In this document: positions 1 through 9,412 of the stretch, one piece after another | Numbering within the stretch: position 1 is the first letter of the stretch | Layout of the letters: the number at the start of each line of letters is the position of its first letter | The notes under the pieces: generated by a model | What the model was told of the DNA's origin: nothing | The model's input: the letters and a program-made list of their open reading frames with translations, nothing else | Database searches by the model: none | Program-made: the position numbers and the translations under genes | NCBI RefSeq assembly: GCF_000799565.1 | Contig: NZ_JUHB01000001.1 | Span: 1,863,501-1,927,500, forward strand | Reading direction: 5' to 3' | Origin: Cellulophaga sp. Hel_I_12 | GTDB lineage: Bacteria; Bacteroidota; Bacteroidia; Flavobacteriales; Flavobacteriaceae | DNA: 64,000 bases

Positions 1-794
1 TGCTGCTGTATTTATTACTGTTGTTTATAGCACTTGGTTTTACGGTACAATCACATTCGTACCATCAATCAAAATTTTTTAATTCTGCCAATTGGATTAC
101 TGGTGGTATATACAAAGCCTCAAATAATATATCGGATTATTTTAATTTAGAAATAGAAAACGAAAAATTAGTTCAGGAGAATATTCGATTAAAACAATTA
201 CTCTTTAACCAAGAATACAACGCAGAAATACCAATCGATACTTTATTGCTGGATACCACACAACTCGATTACACCATCGTTTCGGCAAAAATTATAAAAA
301 ATAATTATTCACTTCTCGACAATTACATTACTTTAAACAAAGGAGCTAAACAAGGAATACAACAAGACATGGGTGTTATTACACCGAACGGAATACTAGG
401 AATCGTAGAAAATACAAGTACTAATTTTTCTCGAGTTCAAAGTATTCTAAATAGGCGGTCTAACCTCAATGCCAAACTAAAGAATACCGAAAATTTCGGT
501 TCCCTAATTTGGAATGGGAAAGATTATAATACCGTACAACTCATTGACATTCCCCGAAGAGTGCCTATAAAAATTGGAGATACCATATTAACAGGAGCTG
601 CTTCAAGTATTTTTCCAGAAAACATTCTTATTGGTACCATCAAAAAATTTGATTTAGATGTTTCAAAGAGTTCTTACAGCATTGATGTTCAGCTTTTTAA
701 CGATATGACTAATATCAAGAATGTGTATATCATTAATAATAAGAATAGAACCGAATTGAAACAATTAGAAGCACAAAATAATGTCCAGTACTAA
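1..794 (+). CDS. mreC: Rod shape-determining protein MreC (5' end outside window)
   Basis: MreC is a periplasmic scaffold of the elongasome that links MreB to the wall synthases. The reading frame is open to the left edge, and the first visible codons encode a hydrophobic stretch (LLYLLL-FIALGF). This is the end of the N-terminal membrane anchor, so the true start lies upstream; a TTG at 21 is only an internal codon. Next comes a short coiled coil (about residues 43-62 of the visible part, rich in E, N, K and L) and then the MreC beta domain with the family-like stretch GAKQGIQQDMGVITPNGILG. It overlaps mreD by 14 bp, and mrdA and rodA follow, the standard order. mreB is expected just upstream. 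Identification is firm; only the N-terminus is missing. Confidence 0.93.
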   Translation, partial: LLYLLLLFIALGFTVQSHSYHQSKFFNSANWITGGIYKASNNISDYFNLEIENEKLVQENIRLKQLLFNQEYNAEIPIDTLLLDTTQLDYTIVSAKIIKNNYSLLDNYITLNKGAKQGIQQDMGVITPNGILGIVENTSTNFSRVQSILNRRSNLNAKLKNTENFGSLIWNGKDYNTVQLIDIPRRVPIKIGDTILTGAASSIFPENILIGTIKKFDLDVSKSSYSIDVQLFNDMTNIKNVYIINNKNRTELKQLEAQNNVQY

Positions 795-1290
795 TTATCT
801 AATACTTTTTTTAAGGTTTATAGTGCTCGTATTAGCGCAAGTACTACTGTGCAATAAAATTGGATTTTTAGGTTTTATAAATCCCGTCATTTACATTTTG
901 TTTCTATATTGGTATCCGATTAAGCAAAACAGAGCTGTTTTTATTATACTCTCTTTTTTATTGGGTTTTACTATCGATATTTTTTCAGATACTCTAGCCT
1001 TTCATACCGCAGCTACCGTAACCATAGCCTATTTAAGACCCACCATCATGCGTTTTTGCTTTGGTGTTAATTTTGAATTTCAAAGTTTTAAAATTGCGAC
1101 GGTTCCTTGGATACAGAAAATTACTTTTTTAGCCTTGCTTATTAGTATTCATCACATGGTATTCTTTAGCTTAGAAGTTTTTAGTTTCGATAATTTTCTG
1201 CTAATTTTAAAGAAAACAATACTCGTGAGTTTGGCCTCATTACTACTTTGCATACTGTTCAGTTCCTTATTTAGCCTTAAAAAAGAATAG
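781..1290 (+). CDS. mreD: Rod shape-determining protein MreD
   Basis: This is a small integral membrane protein of 169 aa, the usual MreD size. It has about five hydrophobic segments and very few charged residues. Sequence conservation in MreD is low, so the call rests mainly on size, topology and position: it starts inside the end of mreC (14 bp overlap) and lies 65 bp before the PBP2 gene. MreD is thought to assist MreC and the RodA-PBP2 synthase in lateral wall growth. The ATG at 781 is the only start that gives a full first membrane segment. Confidence 0.88.
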   Translation: MSSTNYLILFLRFIVLVLAQVLLCNKIGFLGFINPVIYILFLYWYPIKQNRAVFIILSFLLGFTIDIFSDTLAFHTAATVTIAYLRPTIMRFCFGVNFEFQSFKIATVPWIQKITFLALLISIHHMVFFSLEVFSFDNFLLILKKTILVSLASLLLCILFSSLFSLKKE

Positions 1291-1355
1291 TATTCTAAGC
1301 GTAATCGGTATTATTTTCAGTTCCTTTGTATAAATTATTTTATTTTTCATTCGTC

Positions 1356-3230
1356 ATGAAAAAATTTCTTTTATCCTCGATCATTATTATCATAGGGCTT
1401 TCCTTCATTGGAAGATTGTCTTACTTGCAGCTATTTAGTTATTCTTCTACACAAGTGTTGGAAGATATTGCCATTAAAGCAGTTTATGACTACCCAGAAC
1501 GTGGGTATATTTATGATAGAAATGGAAAATTACTCGTTGCGAATCAACCCGCTTATGATGTCATGGTTATTCCCCGTGAAGTCAAAAAATTAGATACCCT
1601 AGAGTTCTGTAAATTATTAGGTATTGAAAAAAAAGATTTTTTAAAGCAAATCGCAAAAGCTAAAAATTATTCCCCAAGACTACCCTCTGTTTTAGTGCCG
1701 CAATTATCAAAGGTCGATTATGCGCGATTACAAGAGAAGATGAGAAAATACCGTGGATTTTACATTCAAAAACGTTCTTTACGTTACTACGACACGAACA
1801 GTGGAGCAAATGTTTTTGGTTTTATTTCTGAAGTTAATGATTTTGAATTGAGTGAAAACCCCTACTACAAACAAGGAGAATTAAAAGGGAGAACAGGTAT
1901 TGAAAAACAATATGAAGAACTATTAAGGGGTAGAAAAGGTGTAAAATACATTCAAAAAGACCGATTTAACAGAGATATTGGTCCCTATAAAAATGGAACC
2001 CTAGATACGCTTCCACAACAAGGTAAAGAAATTAAAATTACGATTGATAAAGTTTTACAGGAGTATGGAGAGCTTTTAATGCAGGGAAAACGAGGTGGAA
2101 TTGTAGCCATAGAACCAGCCACAGGAGAAATATTGGCCATGATTTCAGGCCCTTCTTATGATCCTGCATTGTTAGTGGGTAGAGAACGCTCAAGGAATTA
2201 TACAAAACTTTATAACGATTCTATAGCGCAACCTACCTATGATCGCTCTGTGCTCGCCCAAACTTCACCCGGGTCCCCTTTTAAAACTATAAATGCTTTA
2301 ATTGGTTTACAAGAAAATGTAATTACACCCGAAACTAAAATTCAATGCTTTAACGGGTTTTATGTCGGGCAAAGAAAGCGAGGTTGCCATTGCGGCGGTG
2401 GTTTAAGAAAATTAAATGATGGTATTTTTAGATCATGTAATGCCTATTTCGCAGGAACTTTTAGAAAAATATTTGACAAATACCCAGATTCTGACGAGGG
2501 ATTAGATGTTTGGGATGAACATGTAAAAAGTTTTGGTTTGGGAAGCTTCCTAGGATCTGATATTCCAACAGGTAGAAGTGGCCTTATCCCTACAACCGAC
2601 ACCTATGACAGAATGTATGGCGACAATAGATGGTCATCAAGCTACTTTATTTCTAACGCGATTGGTCAGGGAGAAGTATTGGTGACCCCGATTCAATTGG
2701 CCAACATGACTGCTGCCATTGCCAATCGAGGCCACTATATTGTTCCACACGTATTAAAAGAAGTTGAAGGTGTTCGTATAAAAGATTCTATTTTCACCCA
2801 GCCTCAATATACTACCATAGATAAAAAACATTTTGAACCTGTTATTGAAGGGATGGCCGATGTTTTTAGACAAGCAGGTGGTACTGCACATCGACTGCAA
2901 ATTGAAGGTATTGCTATCGCTGGAAAAACAGGAACTGTAGAAAACTTCACCAAAATTAACGGTGTTAGAACACAACTAACCGATCATTCTGTCTTTGTTG
3001 CTTTTGCACCAGTCGACAATCCTAAAATTGCTTTAGCTGTGTATATAGAAAATGGCTATTTTGGTGGGCGGTATGCCGGACACATCGCTGCCCTTTTAAT
3101 AGAAAAATATTTAAAAGGAACCATCACAAGAACCGATTTGGAGAAAAAAATGTTGGAAAAAACACTAGAAAAAGAATATGCCAAAGCATTGAGTGGTGAA
3201 CCTTTTAGAATAAATGAGCGCAACTGGTAA
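1356..3230 (+). CDS. mrdA: Penicillin-binding protein 2 (elongation transpeptidase)
   Basis: This is the class B PBP that cross-links peptidoglycan during cell elongation, in complex with RodA. I place the start at ATG 1356 (MKKFLLSS...), giving 624 aa; an in-frame TTG at 1326 would add ten residues that do not improve the signal anchor. Residues 1-25 form the N-terminal membrane anchor and the dimerisation/pedestal domain follows. The transpeptidase motifs are complete: SPFK with Ser307 and Lys310, SCN at 360-362 and KTGT at 524-527. The Cys in SCN and a CHCGGG stretch before it are variations on the classical motif context. It overlaps rodA by 17 bp, so the pair is translationally coupled. 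Confidence 0.95.
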   Translation: MKKFLLSSIIIIIGLSFIGRLSYLQLFSYSSTQVLEDIAIKAVYDYPERGYIYDRNGKLLVANQPAYDVMVIPREVKKLDTLEFCKLLGIEKKDFLKQIAKAKNYSPRLPSVLVPQLSKVDYARLQEKMRKYRGFYIQKRSLRYYDTNSGANVFGFISEVNDFELSENPYYKQGELKGRTGIEKQYEELLRGRKGVKYIQKDRFNRDIGPYKNGTLDTLPQQGKEIKITIDKVLQEYGELLMQGKRGGIVAIEPATGEILAMISGPSYDPALLVGRERSRNYTKLYNDSIAQPTYDRSVLAQTSPGSPFKTINALIGLQENVITPETKIQCFNGFYVGQRKRGCHCGGGLRKLNDGIFRSCNAYFAGTFRKIFDKYPDSDEGLDVWDEHVKSFGLGSFLGSDIPTGRSGLIPTTDTYDRMYGDNRWSSSYFISNAIGQGEVLVTPIQLANMTAAIANRGHYIVPHVLKEVEGVRIKDSIFTQPQYTTIDKKHFEPVIEGMADVFRQAGGTAHRLQIEGIAIAGKTGTVENFTKINGVRTQLTDHSVFVAFAPVDNPKIALAVYIENGYFGGRYAGHIAALLIEKYLKGTITRTDLEKKMLEKTLEKEYAKALSGEPFRINERNW

Positions 3231-4503
3231 AGGAGTATTAAAACGATTAGACTGGGCATCGATTTTTATATTTATGCTCTTAGTTGGTATTGGTTGGTTA
3301 AATATCTATTCTAGCACCTACTCCCAAGGGCAAGAAGATATGTTCGACTTTTCTACGGTCTATGGGAAACAACTTATTTTTATTGGGTTAAATATTGTTT
3401 TAATCATTATTATTCTCGCGTTAGAAAGTAACTTTTTTGAGCGTTTTTCAAGTGTTATTTATGTTATTTCTTTGATGTTACTCCTTGGCCTTTTTGCTTT
3501 CGGCACTACCATTGCAGGAGCAACTTCATGGTATAATCTGGGATTTTTTAATTTACAACCTTCCGAACTAGCTAAAGTAGCTACTGCCCTTGCCTTAGCA
3601 AAATATCTAAGTGATATACAAACAGATATTAAACGAAACAAGGATCAATTATTTGCTTTTTTAATTCTTTTAATTCCTGCTTTTTTGGTCATCCCTCAAC
3701 CCGACCCAGGAAGCGCTCTTGTTTTTTTCTCCTTAGTTTTTGTTTTGTTTAGAGAAGGAATTCCTATTTACTACCTTGGAATCAGCATTTCTGCTATCCT
3801 TGTATTTGTTTCCACACTTATGTTTGGTACGATTTGGATTGTCATTATTCTTGGTCTATTGATAGGGTTGTTCCTTTTGCTAAAAAAACAATCTTTAAAA
3901 ATACCGCTGATCCCTATAGCCATAGTTTTTATAATCACCATCCTTTTTTCGCTGTCCGTTAATTTTGTCTTCGAAAATGTTTTTGAACAACGCCATAGAG
4001 ACAGATTTAGCTTATGGTTAAGCCTAGAGAAAGATCCTAAAAAATTAGAAGAAATACGAAAAACGATAGGGTATAATACCTATCAATCGGAAAAAGCCAT
4101 TGAATCTGGCGGTTTATTTGGAAAAGGTTTTTTAGAAGGAACAAGAACAAAAGGTGATTTTGTACCAGAGCAACATACCGATTATATTTTTACCACGGTG
4201 GGAGAGGAATGGGGTTTTATGGGTACAACCGCTGTAATTGTACTGTTCACTCTTCTACTTTTACGCTTAGTATACATGGCCGAACGACAGAAAAATGCCT
4301 TTAACAGAATGTATGGCTATGGGGTCATATCTATTTTATTTGTCCATTATTTTATAAATATTGGTATGGTTATAGGCGTACTACCCACCATCGGTATTCC
4401 TTTGCCATTTTTTAGTTATGGTGGCTCAGGATTGCTTGGGTTTACAGCCTTACTTTTTATTTTTATAAAAATGGATGCGAACCGATTAAAAGAAGGATTT
4501 TAA
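3214..4503 (+). CDS. rodA: Rod shape-determining protein RodA (SEDS glycosyltransferase)
   Basis: RodA polymerises lipid II into glycan strands as partner of PBP2. The protein has 429 aa with about ten membrane segments. SEDS signatures are visible: QPDPGSAL (Asp of the usual PDxG loop), TDYIFTTVGEEWG in the large periplasmic loop, and GIPLPFFSYGGSGLL near the C-terminus. The family usually reads QPDLGTA, so Pro replaces Leu here. Insertions between segments make it longer than E. coli RodA (370 aa), which is normal for Bacteroidota. It starts inside mrdA, and its stop overlaps the end of the convergent endonuclease gene by 4 bp, leaving no room for a terminator. Confidence 0.94.
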   Translation: MSATGKGVLKRLDWASIFIFMLLVGIGWLNIYSSTYSQGQEDMFDFSTVYGKQLIFIGLNIVLIIIILALESNFFERFSSVIYVISLMLLLGLFAFGTTIAGATSWYNLGFFNLQPSELAKVATALALAKYLSDIQTDIKRNKDQLFAFLILLIPAFLVIPQPDPGSALVFFSLVFVLFREGIPIYYLGISISAILVFVSTLMFGTIWIVIILGLLIGLFLLLKKQSLKIPLIPIAIVFIITILFSLSVNFVFENVFEQRHRDRFSLWLSLEKDPKKLEEIRKTIGYNTYQSEKAIESGGLFGKGFLEGTRTKGDFVPEQHTDYIFTTVGEEWGFMGTTAVIVLFTLLLLRLVYMAERQKNAFNRMYGYGVISILFVHYFINIGMVIGVLPTIGIPLPFFSYGGSGLLGFTALLFIFIKMDANRLKEGF

Positions 4504-5300
4504 AATTTCCAGTCTTTATCCCCTATTTGGCTTTCTAGTGTATTTTCTTCCTGGTCTGGAAGCTTTTCAAAAAAATCTATTTTTGTTCTTCTTTCTATTT
4601 CATCCACAGATACCAAAAATGATTGCAAAGGAGCGTCAGTAGGCTTATTGGGAAACAGAAAACCAACCATTTTAATGCTAGTCCCTTGATTACGTGCTAC
4701 AATTTTATAAAAATAATTAGGTACACTTACCGCTTCGTCACCAATGGCGTCCAAATTTTCTTCTAAAACACCTCCTGTCATGATATATAAATCGCCGTAC
4801 TTTTTACACCAATAGCGCACTTGTTGCTCCAAATCATTCCAAACACCTGCATTAAATTCAGAATTTTGAGGACTAATGTTACTGGTGTAAAATGTCTCGT
4901 TATAGGCATACTCTGAAAATCTACGATCACCAGCAGGGCATAAATGCCCTCGATCATATCCAGAACCACGATAGTTTCTCCAGTCAGCTGACTTCGTGCG
5001 CACCTTAGGATCTTCAATAAAATAAGGTCGTTCTCTATCGTCGTAAGTAAGCTGTTCTTTTGTCAAGGCATAAAAAACCCATTCTGCTTGTTCATGTTTT
5101 TCGTGATAAGAGAGTGAGAAGTTTGCATGATGTACAATTTCATTCGTTGTCGAGCTCGGTAACAATAAAGCAGCAACAGGAGCTTTGGTTGTATTTTTAT
5201 TCGGGTCGGTATAGCTAGCTGGCGTATAAAAATTATCAACTAACCAAAAAATAACAATACAAACCAACATTAACAAGGTGTAAATTGCTTTTTTATTCAT
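4500..5300 (-). CDS. Secreted DNA/RNA non-specific endonuclease (NUC1/EndoG family)
   Basis: This is a beta-beta-alpha-Me nuclease of the Serratia nuclease/EndoG family, predicted to cut DNA and RNA without sequence specificity outside the cytoplasm. The family motif is seen as DRGHLCPAGDRR, with His as general base. The downstream metal-binding Asn lies in NISPQNSEFNAGVWNDLE. I choose ATG 5300 (MNKKAIYTLLML..., 266 aa) because it opens a signal anchor; an ATG four codons earlier (5312) is equally possible, while the longest reading from 5390 adds an unlikely hydrophilic extension overlapping selO. It is convergent with rodA and divergent from selO. Likely roles are nutrient phosphate scavenging or degradation of extracellular DNA. 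Confidence 0.88.
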   Translation of the reverse strand: MNKKAIYTLLMLVCIVIFWLVDNFYTPASYTDPNKNTTKAPVAALLLPSSTTNEIVHHANFSLSYHEKHEQAEWVFYALTKEQLTYDDRERPYFIEDPKVRTKSADWRNYRGSGYDRGHLCPAGDRRFSEYAYNETFYTSNISPQNSEFNAGVWNDLEQQVRYWCKKYGDLYIMTGGVLEENLDAIGDEAVSVPNYFYKIVARNQGTSIKMVGFLFPNKPTDAPLQSFLVSVDEIERRTKIDFFEKLPDQEENTLESQIGDKDWKF

Positions 5301-5329
5301 AGGAGTTCTCATAAAAGACCAAGTTACTG

Positions 5330-5337
5330 TAATTTTG
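5330..5337 (+). promoter_or_regulatory. -7 box TAATTTTG of the selO promoter
   Basis: The octamer TAATTTTG fits the Bacteroidota -7 consensus TAnnTTTG exactly and lies 35 bp before the selO start codon. No clear TTG is seen 17-23 bp upstream, so the -33 element is weak or absent. Confidence 0.5.
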
Positions 5338-5372
5338 TATATTCTTAAAAATTCATCTTCAACTTTAAACCT

Positions 5373-6938
5373 ATGAATCGCCTTCTCCAAGATACTTTTA
5401 CCAAAGAGTTACCACAAGATCCTACTGTAGAAAATACGCGGCGACAGGTAGAAAAGGCTTGCTATTCTTTGGCAACGCCTAAAAAAACATCGAATCCAAA
5501 ACTACTTCACGTGGCTACAGAGATGGCAGAAACTTTGGGAATTTCTAAAGAATTTATCGGTACTCATGAATTTTTAGAAATTGTAACTGGAAACAAAGTC
5601 ATAGAAAAGTCTAAGCCTTATGCTATGTGTTATGGCGGGCATCAATTTGGGCACTGGGCTGGTCAATTAGGAGACGGAAGAGCTATAAACCTAGGTGAAA
5701 TAGTACAAGATAACCAACGATGGTTTTTACAATTAAAAGGGGCTGGCGAAACCCCTTATTCCAGAACAGCAGACGGACTTGCGGTTCTAAGATCTTCAGT
5801 TCGAGAATATTTATGCAGTGAAGCCATGTTTTATTTGGGAGTACCCACCACCCGTGCCCTTTCCTTGTCATTAACAGGCGATCAAGTGTTACGAGATATG
5901 TTGTATGATGGCCATCAAGCTTATGAAAAAGGAGCTATAGTTTGCAGGGTTGCTCCTTCTTTTTTGCGCTTTGGTAGTTTTGAAATTTTCAGTGTGCGTC
6001 AAGATTACAAAACATTAAAAACACTAGTCAATTATACCCTAAAATATTATTATCCTCACTTACCAAAAAACAGTAAAGCATCGTATATTCAATTCTTTAA
6101 AGAGGTTACAGAACGTACGCTCACCATGATTATTCATTGGCAGCGCGTTGGTTTTGTTCATGGGGTCATGAATACCGATAATTTATCTATTTTAGGTTTA
6201 ACTATAGATTACGGCCCCTATGGCTGGTTAGAAGGCTATGATCCGGAGTGGACACCAAATACCACCGATAGGCAACATAAAAGATACCGATACGGCAATC
6301 AGCCCAATATTGGGTTGTGGAATTTATACCAGTTAGCCAATAGCCTCTATCCTTTAATCGAAGATGCCGAACCTCTAGAAGAAATTCTAGAGGACTATAA
6401 AACTAATTATGGCCTGTCCTACTTGGAAATGATGAGGGCTAAGGTTGGCCTATTTTCTAAGCATGAGTTAGACTCTGAACTACTAGAAGCATTAGAAACT
6501 GTTTTACAAAAAACAGAAACAGACATGACACTATTTTTTAGACTACTCAGTACTATACATAAAAACGATACCCCAGCTGCTGCCATTACAAAAATTAAAC
6601 CTTCTTTCTACACACCGTCCGCATTAAAAGGTACTGTTTTAACGCGTTGGGAAACCTGGTTTACAAACTATCTAAAAAGAGTTCAAAACGAGTCGCTCTC
6701 GGATGTAGAAAGACAAGAAAAAATGAATAAAGTAAACCCAAAATATGTCTTACGAAATTATATGGCTCAATTGGCCATTGATAAGGCAGACGAAGGTGAC
6801 TACTCTTTAATTGACGAATTATACACGCTATTAAAAAATCCGTACGATGAACAGCCTTCTTATGAAAAATGGTTTTGCAAACGCCCAGAGTGGGCTAGGA
6901 ACAAAGTAGGATGTTCTATGCTATCTTGTAGCTCATAG
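5373..6938 (+). CDS. selO: Protein adenylyltransferase SelO (YdiU/UPF0061)
   Basis: SelO is a pseudokinase-fold enzyme that transfers AMP from ATP to Ser, Thr or Tyr residues of proteins, linked in other organisms to redox control. The 521 aa product carries the family hallmarks CYGGHQFGHWAGQLGDGRA near residue 90 and the catalytic loop HGVMNTDNLSILGLTIDYGP. The C-terminus ends in CSMLSCSS; the antepenultimate Cys matches the position that is selenocysteine in animal SELENOO. The gene stands alone between a divergent nuclease gene and a strong terminator, with its own -7 box upstream. The start ATG gives a normal family N-terminus. Bacterial SelO is commonly about 480-520 aa. Confidence 0.95.
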   Translation: MNRLLQDTFTKELPQDPTVENTRRQVEKACYSLATPKKTSNPKLLHVATEMAETLGISKEFIGTHEFLEIVTGNKVIEKSKPYAMCYGGHQFGHWAGQLGDGRAINLGEIVQDNQRWFLQLKGAGETPYSRTADGLAVLRSSVREYLCSEAMFYLGVPTTRALSLSLTGDQVLRDMLYDGHQAYEKGAIVCRVAPSFLRFGSFEIFSVRQDYKTLKTLVNYTLKYYYPHLPKNSKASYIQFFKEVTERTLTMIIHWQRVGFVHGVMNTDNLSILGLTIDYGPYGWLEGYDPEWTPNTTDRQHKRYRYGNQPNIGLWNLYQLANSLYPLIEDAEPLEEILEDYKTNYGLSYLEMMRAKVGLFSKHELDSELLEALETVLQKTETDMTLFFRLLSTIHKNDTPAAAITKIKPSFYTPSALKGTVLTRWETWFTNYLKRVQNESLSDVERQEKMNKVNPKYVLRNYMAQLAIDKADEGDYSLIDELYTLLKNPYDEQPSYEKWFCKRPEWARNKVGCSMLSCSS

Positions 6939-6980
6939 GAGGCATAAATACGATTTACTTCTTAATTATTTGATTACAAT

Positions 6981-7014
6981 AAAAAATCCTGTGATGTACA
7001 CCACAGGATTTTTT
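6981..7014. terminator. Bidirectional intrinsic terminator between selO and the tail-specific protease gene
   Basis: A perfect 13-bp stem (AAAAAATCCTGTG pairing with CACAGGATTTTTT) encloses an 8-nt loop. It has A and T runs on both sides and lies between two convergent genes, so it can serve both. Confidence 0.88.
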
Positions 7015-7047
7015 ATTGTAAAGGTTGACTTTGATACTTTGTATTAT

Positions 7048-9231
7048 TTAGCCTTTTACACTTGCGTATTTTCCGTTTTTGATTTCATGCTTTTTTAAGT
7101 CCTGCAATACATTTACAGCTTCTTCAATATACACATCTTTAGCTAAATCTTGATACCAATCATTGCGTTTGTCCTTCAAAACAGCATCTTTAACAAACAA
7201 GCTTTCCTCATATTTCAAAGACTCAAACGTAAGCTTAGAGTCGTACTCTGATAACTTTTTAAAGTACTTCGATTTTTCCTTACCAGCAACTTCCTCTTTT
7301 TTATAATCAGCATAATTTAAAGATACCATGGTTTGGTCTTGTTGCGACTTTAACCATTGGGCGTTTTCTTCAATTAATTTTATTTGCGCATTATTTGCCA
7401 TCCGTTTAGAACTGTTCGCAATAGTTACCTCATAATCTATATACCCATCCCAAGTTTTGTAATTAGCAGGCTCAATCTTATCCCAACCTAGTGGGTTTTG
7501 TTGATCTCTTTCGCCAATATCAATATAACTGTAACGATCTGGCACCACAACATCTGATTTTACACCTTCTAGTTGCGTAGAACCACCATTAATTCTATAG
7601 AATTTTTGGGTCGTTAATTTTATAGCTCCTAAATCCCCATGTTCATTGCTACTTACAATCCGGTCTAAAGGAATTACATTTTGAACCGTTCCTTTACCAA
7701 AGGTTTGTTTACTGCCTATAACTACGGCTCTTTTATAATCTTGCATCGCGGCAGCTAGTATCTCTGAAGCTGAAGCCGATAATTCATTGACTAAGATAAC
7801 TAAAGGCCCATCCCATTGAATGCGTTCATCAATATCATCATGAATTTCACGTTGATTGTCTTTAGAACGTACTTGAACAATAGGTCCATCTTTTATAAAT
7901 AAACCAGCCATTTCAACTACCGTTTTTAATGATCCCCCACCGTTATCTCTTAAATCTAAAATTAAGCCTTGGGCACCTTCTTCCTTCAAACGTTCTACTT
8001 CTTTAGCTACATCCGAAGCCGCATTGCGTTCTCCTTCGTAATCATCAAAACTAACATAAAATTGAGGTAAATTAATGATCCCGTATTTTTGGTTGTCTTT
8101 AATAATATTGGCTGATTTAGCAAAAGTTTCTTCAATTTCAACAATATCTCTTGTAATAGAAATTACTTCTACACTACCATCTACTTTTCGCATGGTTAAA
8201 TCAACCACGGTTCCTTTTGCTCCCTTAATTAGTTTTATAGCGTCGTCTAAGCGCATGCCCACAATACTTACCGGAGGCTCTCCCTTTTGACCCACTTTTA
8301 AGATTTCATCACCAACTTCAATTTGCTTATCTCTCCATACTGGACCACCAGAAATAATTTCAACAATTTTAATTCCCTCGGTGCGTTTTTGCAATCGCGC
8401 TCCGATACCCTCAAATTTACCTGACATTCTAGTATCAAACTTTTCTTTTTCCTCTGGAGCAAAATAAAAAGTGTGAGGGTCAAATTCTTCTACAATGGTG
8501 TTCAAATACTGAACAAACCAATCTTTGCGCTCCAAGTCTGCCACAAAGTCAAAAAATTCATCTAAAGTTTTACCCGTATCTTCACGAGCTTCCTTTTCTG
8601 CTTCTTTTTTAGTTAAAGGCTTTTTGTTGGTCTCCTCTGTGCTTTCTAAACTAGTTTCGAACGCTTCATCATTTGCTGATGTATTTACAGCAACATCAGT
8701 ATTACTTCGTGTTAATTTTGAATCGTAATTTCCTAAAGTAGCGTATTTTAATTGCTTTCTCCAGCGCTCTTTTAATTCTTTTCTAGTGCTTACAAATGAT
8801 TGCTTATTGTAATCAATATCAATATTTTCTTTAACGTCGTAATCAAAAGGCGATTCTAAAACTTCTTTATAAATGCCTTTAGCCTCTTCCATACGTTTCA
8901 TTAATTTATCGTAAACGGTATTGAAAAAAGTGATGTCTGTGTTTTTAATTTGATCATCAATAGAAAATTTATACTGCTCAAATTCTTTGATATCACTCGC
9001 TAAGAAATAGCGTTTTGTAGGATCTAATCCATCAATAAAATCTTCAAAAATATGAACTGAAAAATCATCATCAATAGTTTTGGATTGATAATGCCCCTTT
9101 TCTAAAACATAGGTAATAAGGTCAAGCAAAAGCTTGTCTTTATCGTCGTTTTCAAAAGATTTATTCGTAAAACTACAAGATGCTACTGCAAATAGCATCA
9201 TTAAAAGTGCGTAGGCTAATTTGTTTTTCAT
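7048..9231 (-). CDS. prc: Tail-specific carboxy-terminal protease (Prc/Tsp, S41)
   Basis: This periplasmic serine protease degrades or trims proteins from their C-termini. The product has 727 aa. The signal peptide ends in a lipobox-like FAVASC, so it is probably a lipoprotein. An N-terminal Tsp domain precedes a PDZ domain (about residues 270-350, with GIGARLQ...GPVWRDKQIEVGD) and the S41 catalytic domain. The Ser/Lys dyad is visible: SASASE (Ser487 by spacing to the E. coli enzyme) and TFGKGTVQ (Lys513). The C-terminal DUF3340-type helical region completes the Prc architecture. There is an acidic/Lys-rich insertion around residues 180-225. It stands alone, with its own promoter and terminator. 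Confidence 0.95.
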   Translation of the reverse strand: MKNKLAYALLMMLFAVASCSFTNKSFENDDKDKLLLDLITYVLEKGHYQSKTIDDDFSVHIFEDFIDGLDPTKRYFLASDIKEFEQYKFSIDDQIKNTDITFFNTVYDKLMKRMEEAKGIYKEVLESPFDYDVKENIDIDYNKQSFVSTRKELKERWRKQLKYATLGNYDSKLTRSNTDVAVNTSANDEAFETSLESTEETNKKPLTKKEAEKEAREDTGKTLDEFFDFVADLERKDWFVQYLNTIVEEFDPHTFYFAPEEKEKFDTRMSGKFEGIGARLQKRTEGIKIVEIISGGPVWRDKQIEVGDEILKVGQKGEPPVSIVGMRLDDAIKLIKGAKGTVVDLTMRKVDGSVEVISITRDIVEIEETFAKSANIIKDNQKYGIINLPQFYVSFDDYEGERNAASDVAKEVERLKEEGAQGLILDLRDNGGGSLKTVVEMAGLFIKDGPIVQVRSKDNQREIHDDIDERIQWDGPLVILVNELSASASEILAAAMQDYKRAVVIGSKQTFGKGTVQNVIPLDRIVSSNEHGDLGAIKLTTQKFYRINGGSTQLEGVKSDVVVPDRYSYIDIGERDQQNPLGWDKIEPANYKTWDGYIDYEVTIANSSKRMANNAQIKLIEENAQWLKSQQDQTMVSLNYADYKKEEVAGKEKSKYFKKLSEYDSKLTFESLKYEESLFVKDAVLKDKRNDWYQDLAKDVYIEEAVNVLQDLKKHEIKNGKYASVKG

Positions 9232-9245
9232 AACTTTTTTTTAAT

Positions 9246-9253
9246 CAAATTTA
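9246..9253 (-). promoter_or_regulatory. -7 box TAAATTTG for the tail-specific protease gene
   Basis: The complement reads TAAATTTG, an exact TAnnTTTG match 14 bp before the start codon. A TTG lies 17 bp further upstream, at the short end of the known spacing range. The predicted 5' untranslated region is only about 10 nt. Confidence 0.5.
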
Positions 9254-9347
9254 GTATTAAAAAAGTATAGCAATATGCTTTAATACATTTTGAACTCTCT
9301 AAGATACTGAAAAAACCGTGCCAGTTTATTACTCAAATAGTAAATTT

Positions 9348-9379
9348 TTGTTAAACAGTTTATTCAGCCAATAGTATTG
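9348..9379 (+). promoter_or_regulatory. Possible surE promoter (TTG-N21-TAGTATTG)
   Basis: A TTG at 9348-9350 is followed after 21 bp by TAGTATTG, one mismatch from TAnnTTTG, 33 bp before the surE ATG. Spacing fits but the -7 box is imperfect. Confidence 0.35.
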
Positions 9380-9412
9380 AAAAACGTATTTTTACAAGAT
9401 AAATTATATAGA

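Noticed and set aside
1326..1355. TTG-start extensions of mrdA and similar ones at surE, mvaA and the GT2 at 40929
   Set aside because: Each is only a few codons upstream of an ATG that gives the family-typical N-terminus; the mvaA case even lies inside its -7 box.
8075..8728. Three ORFs opposite or out of frame in the protease gene
   Set aside because: They are shadows of the S41 protease reading frame; that gene has full catalytic motifs.
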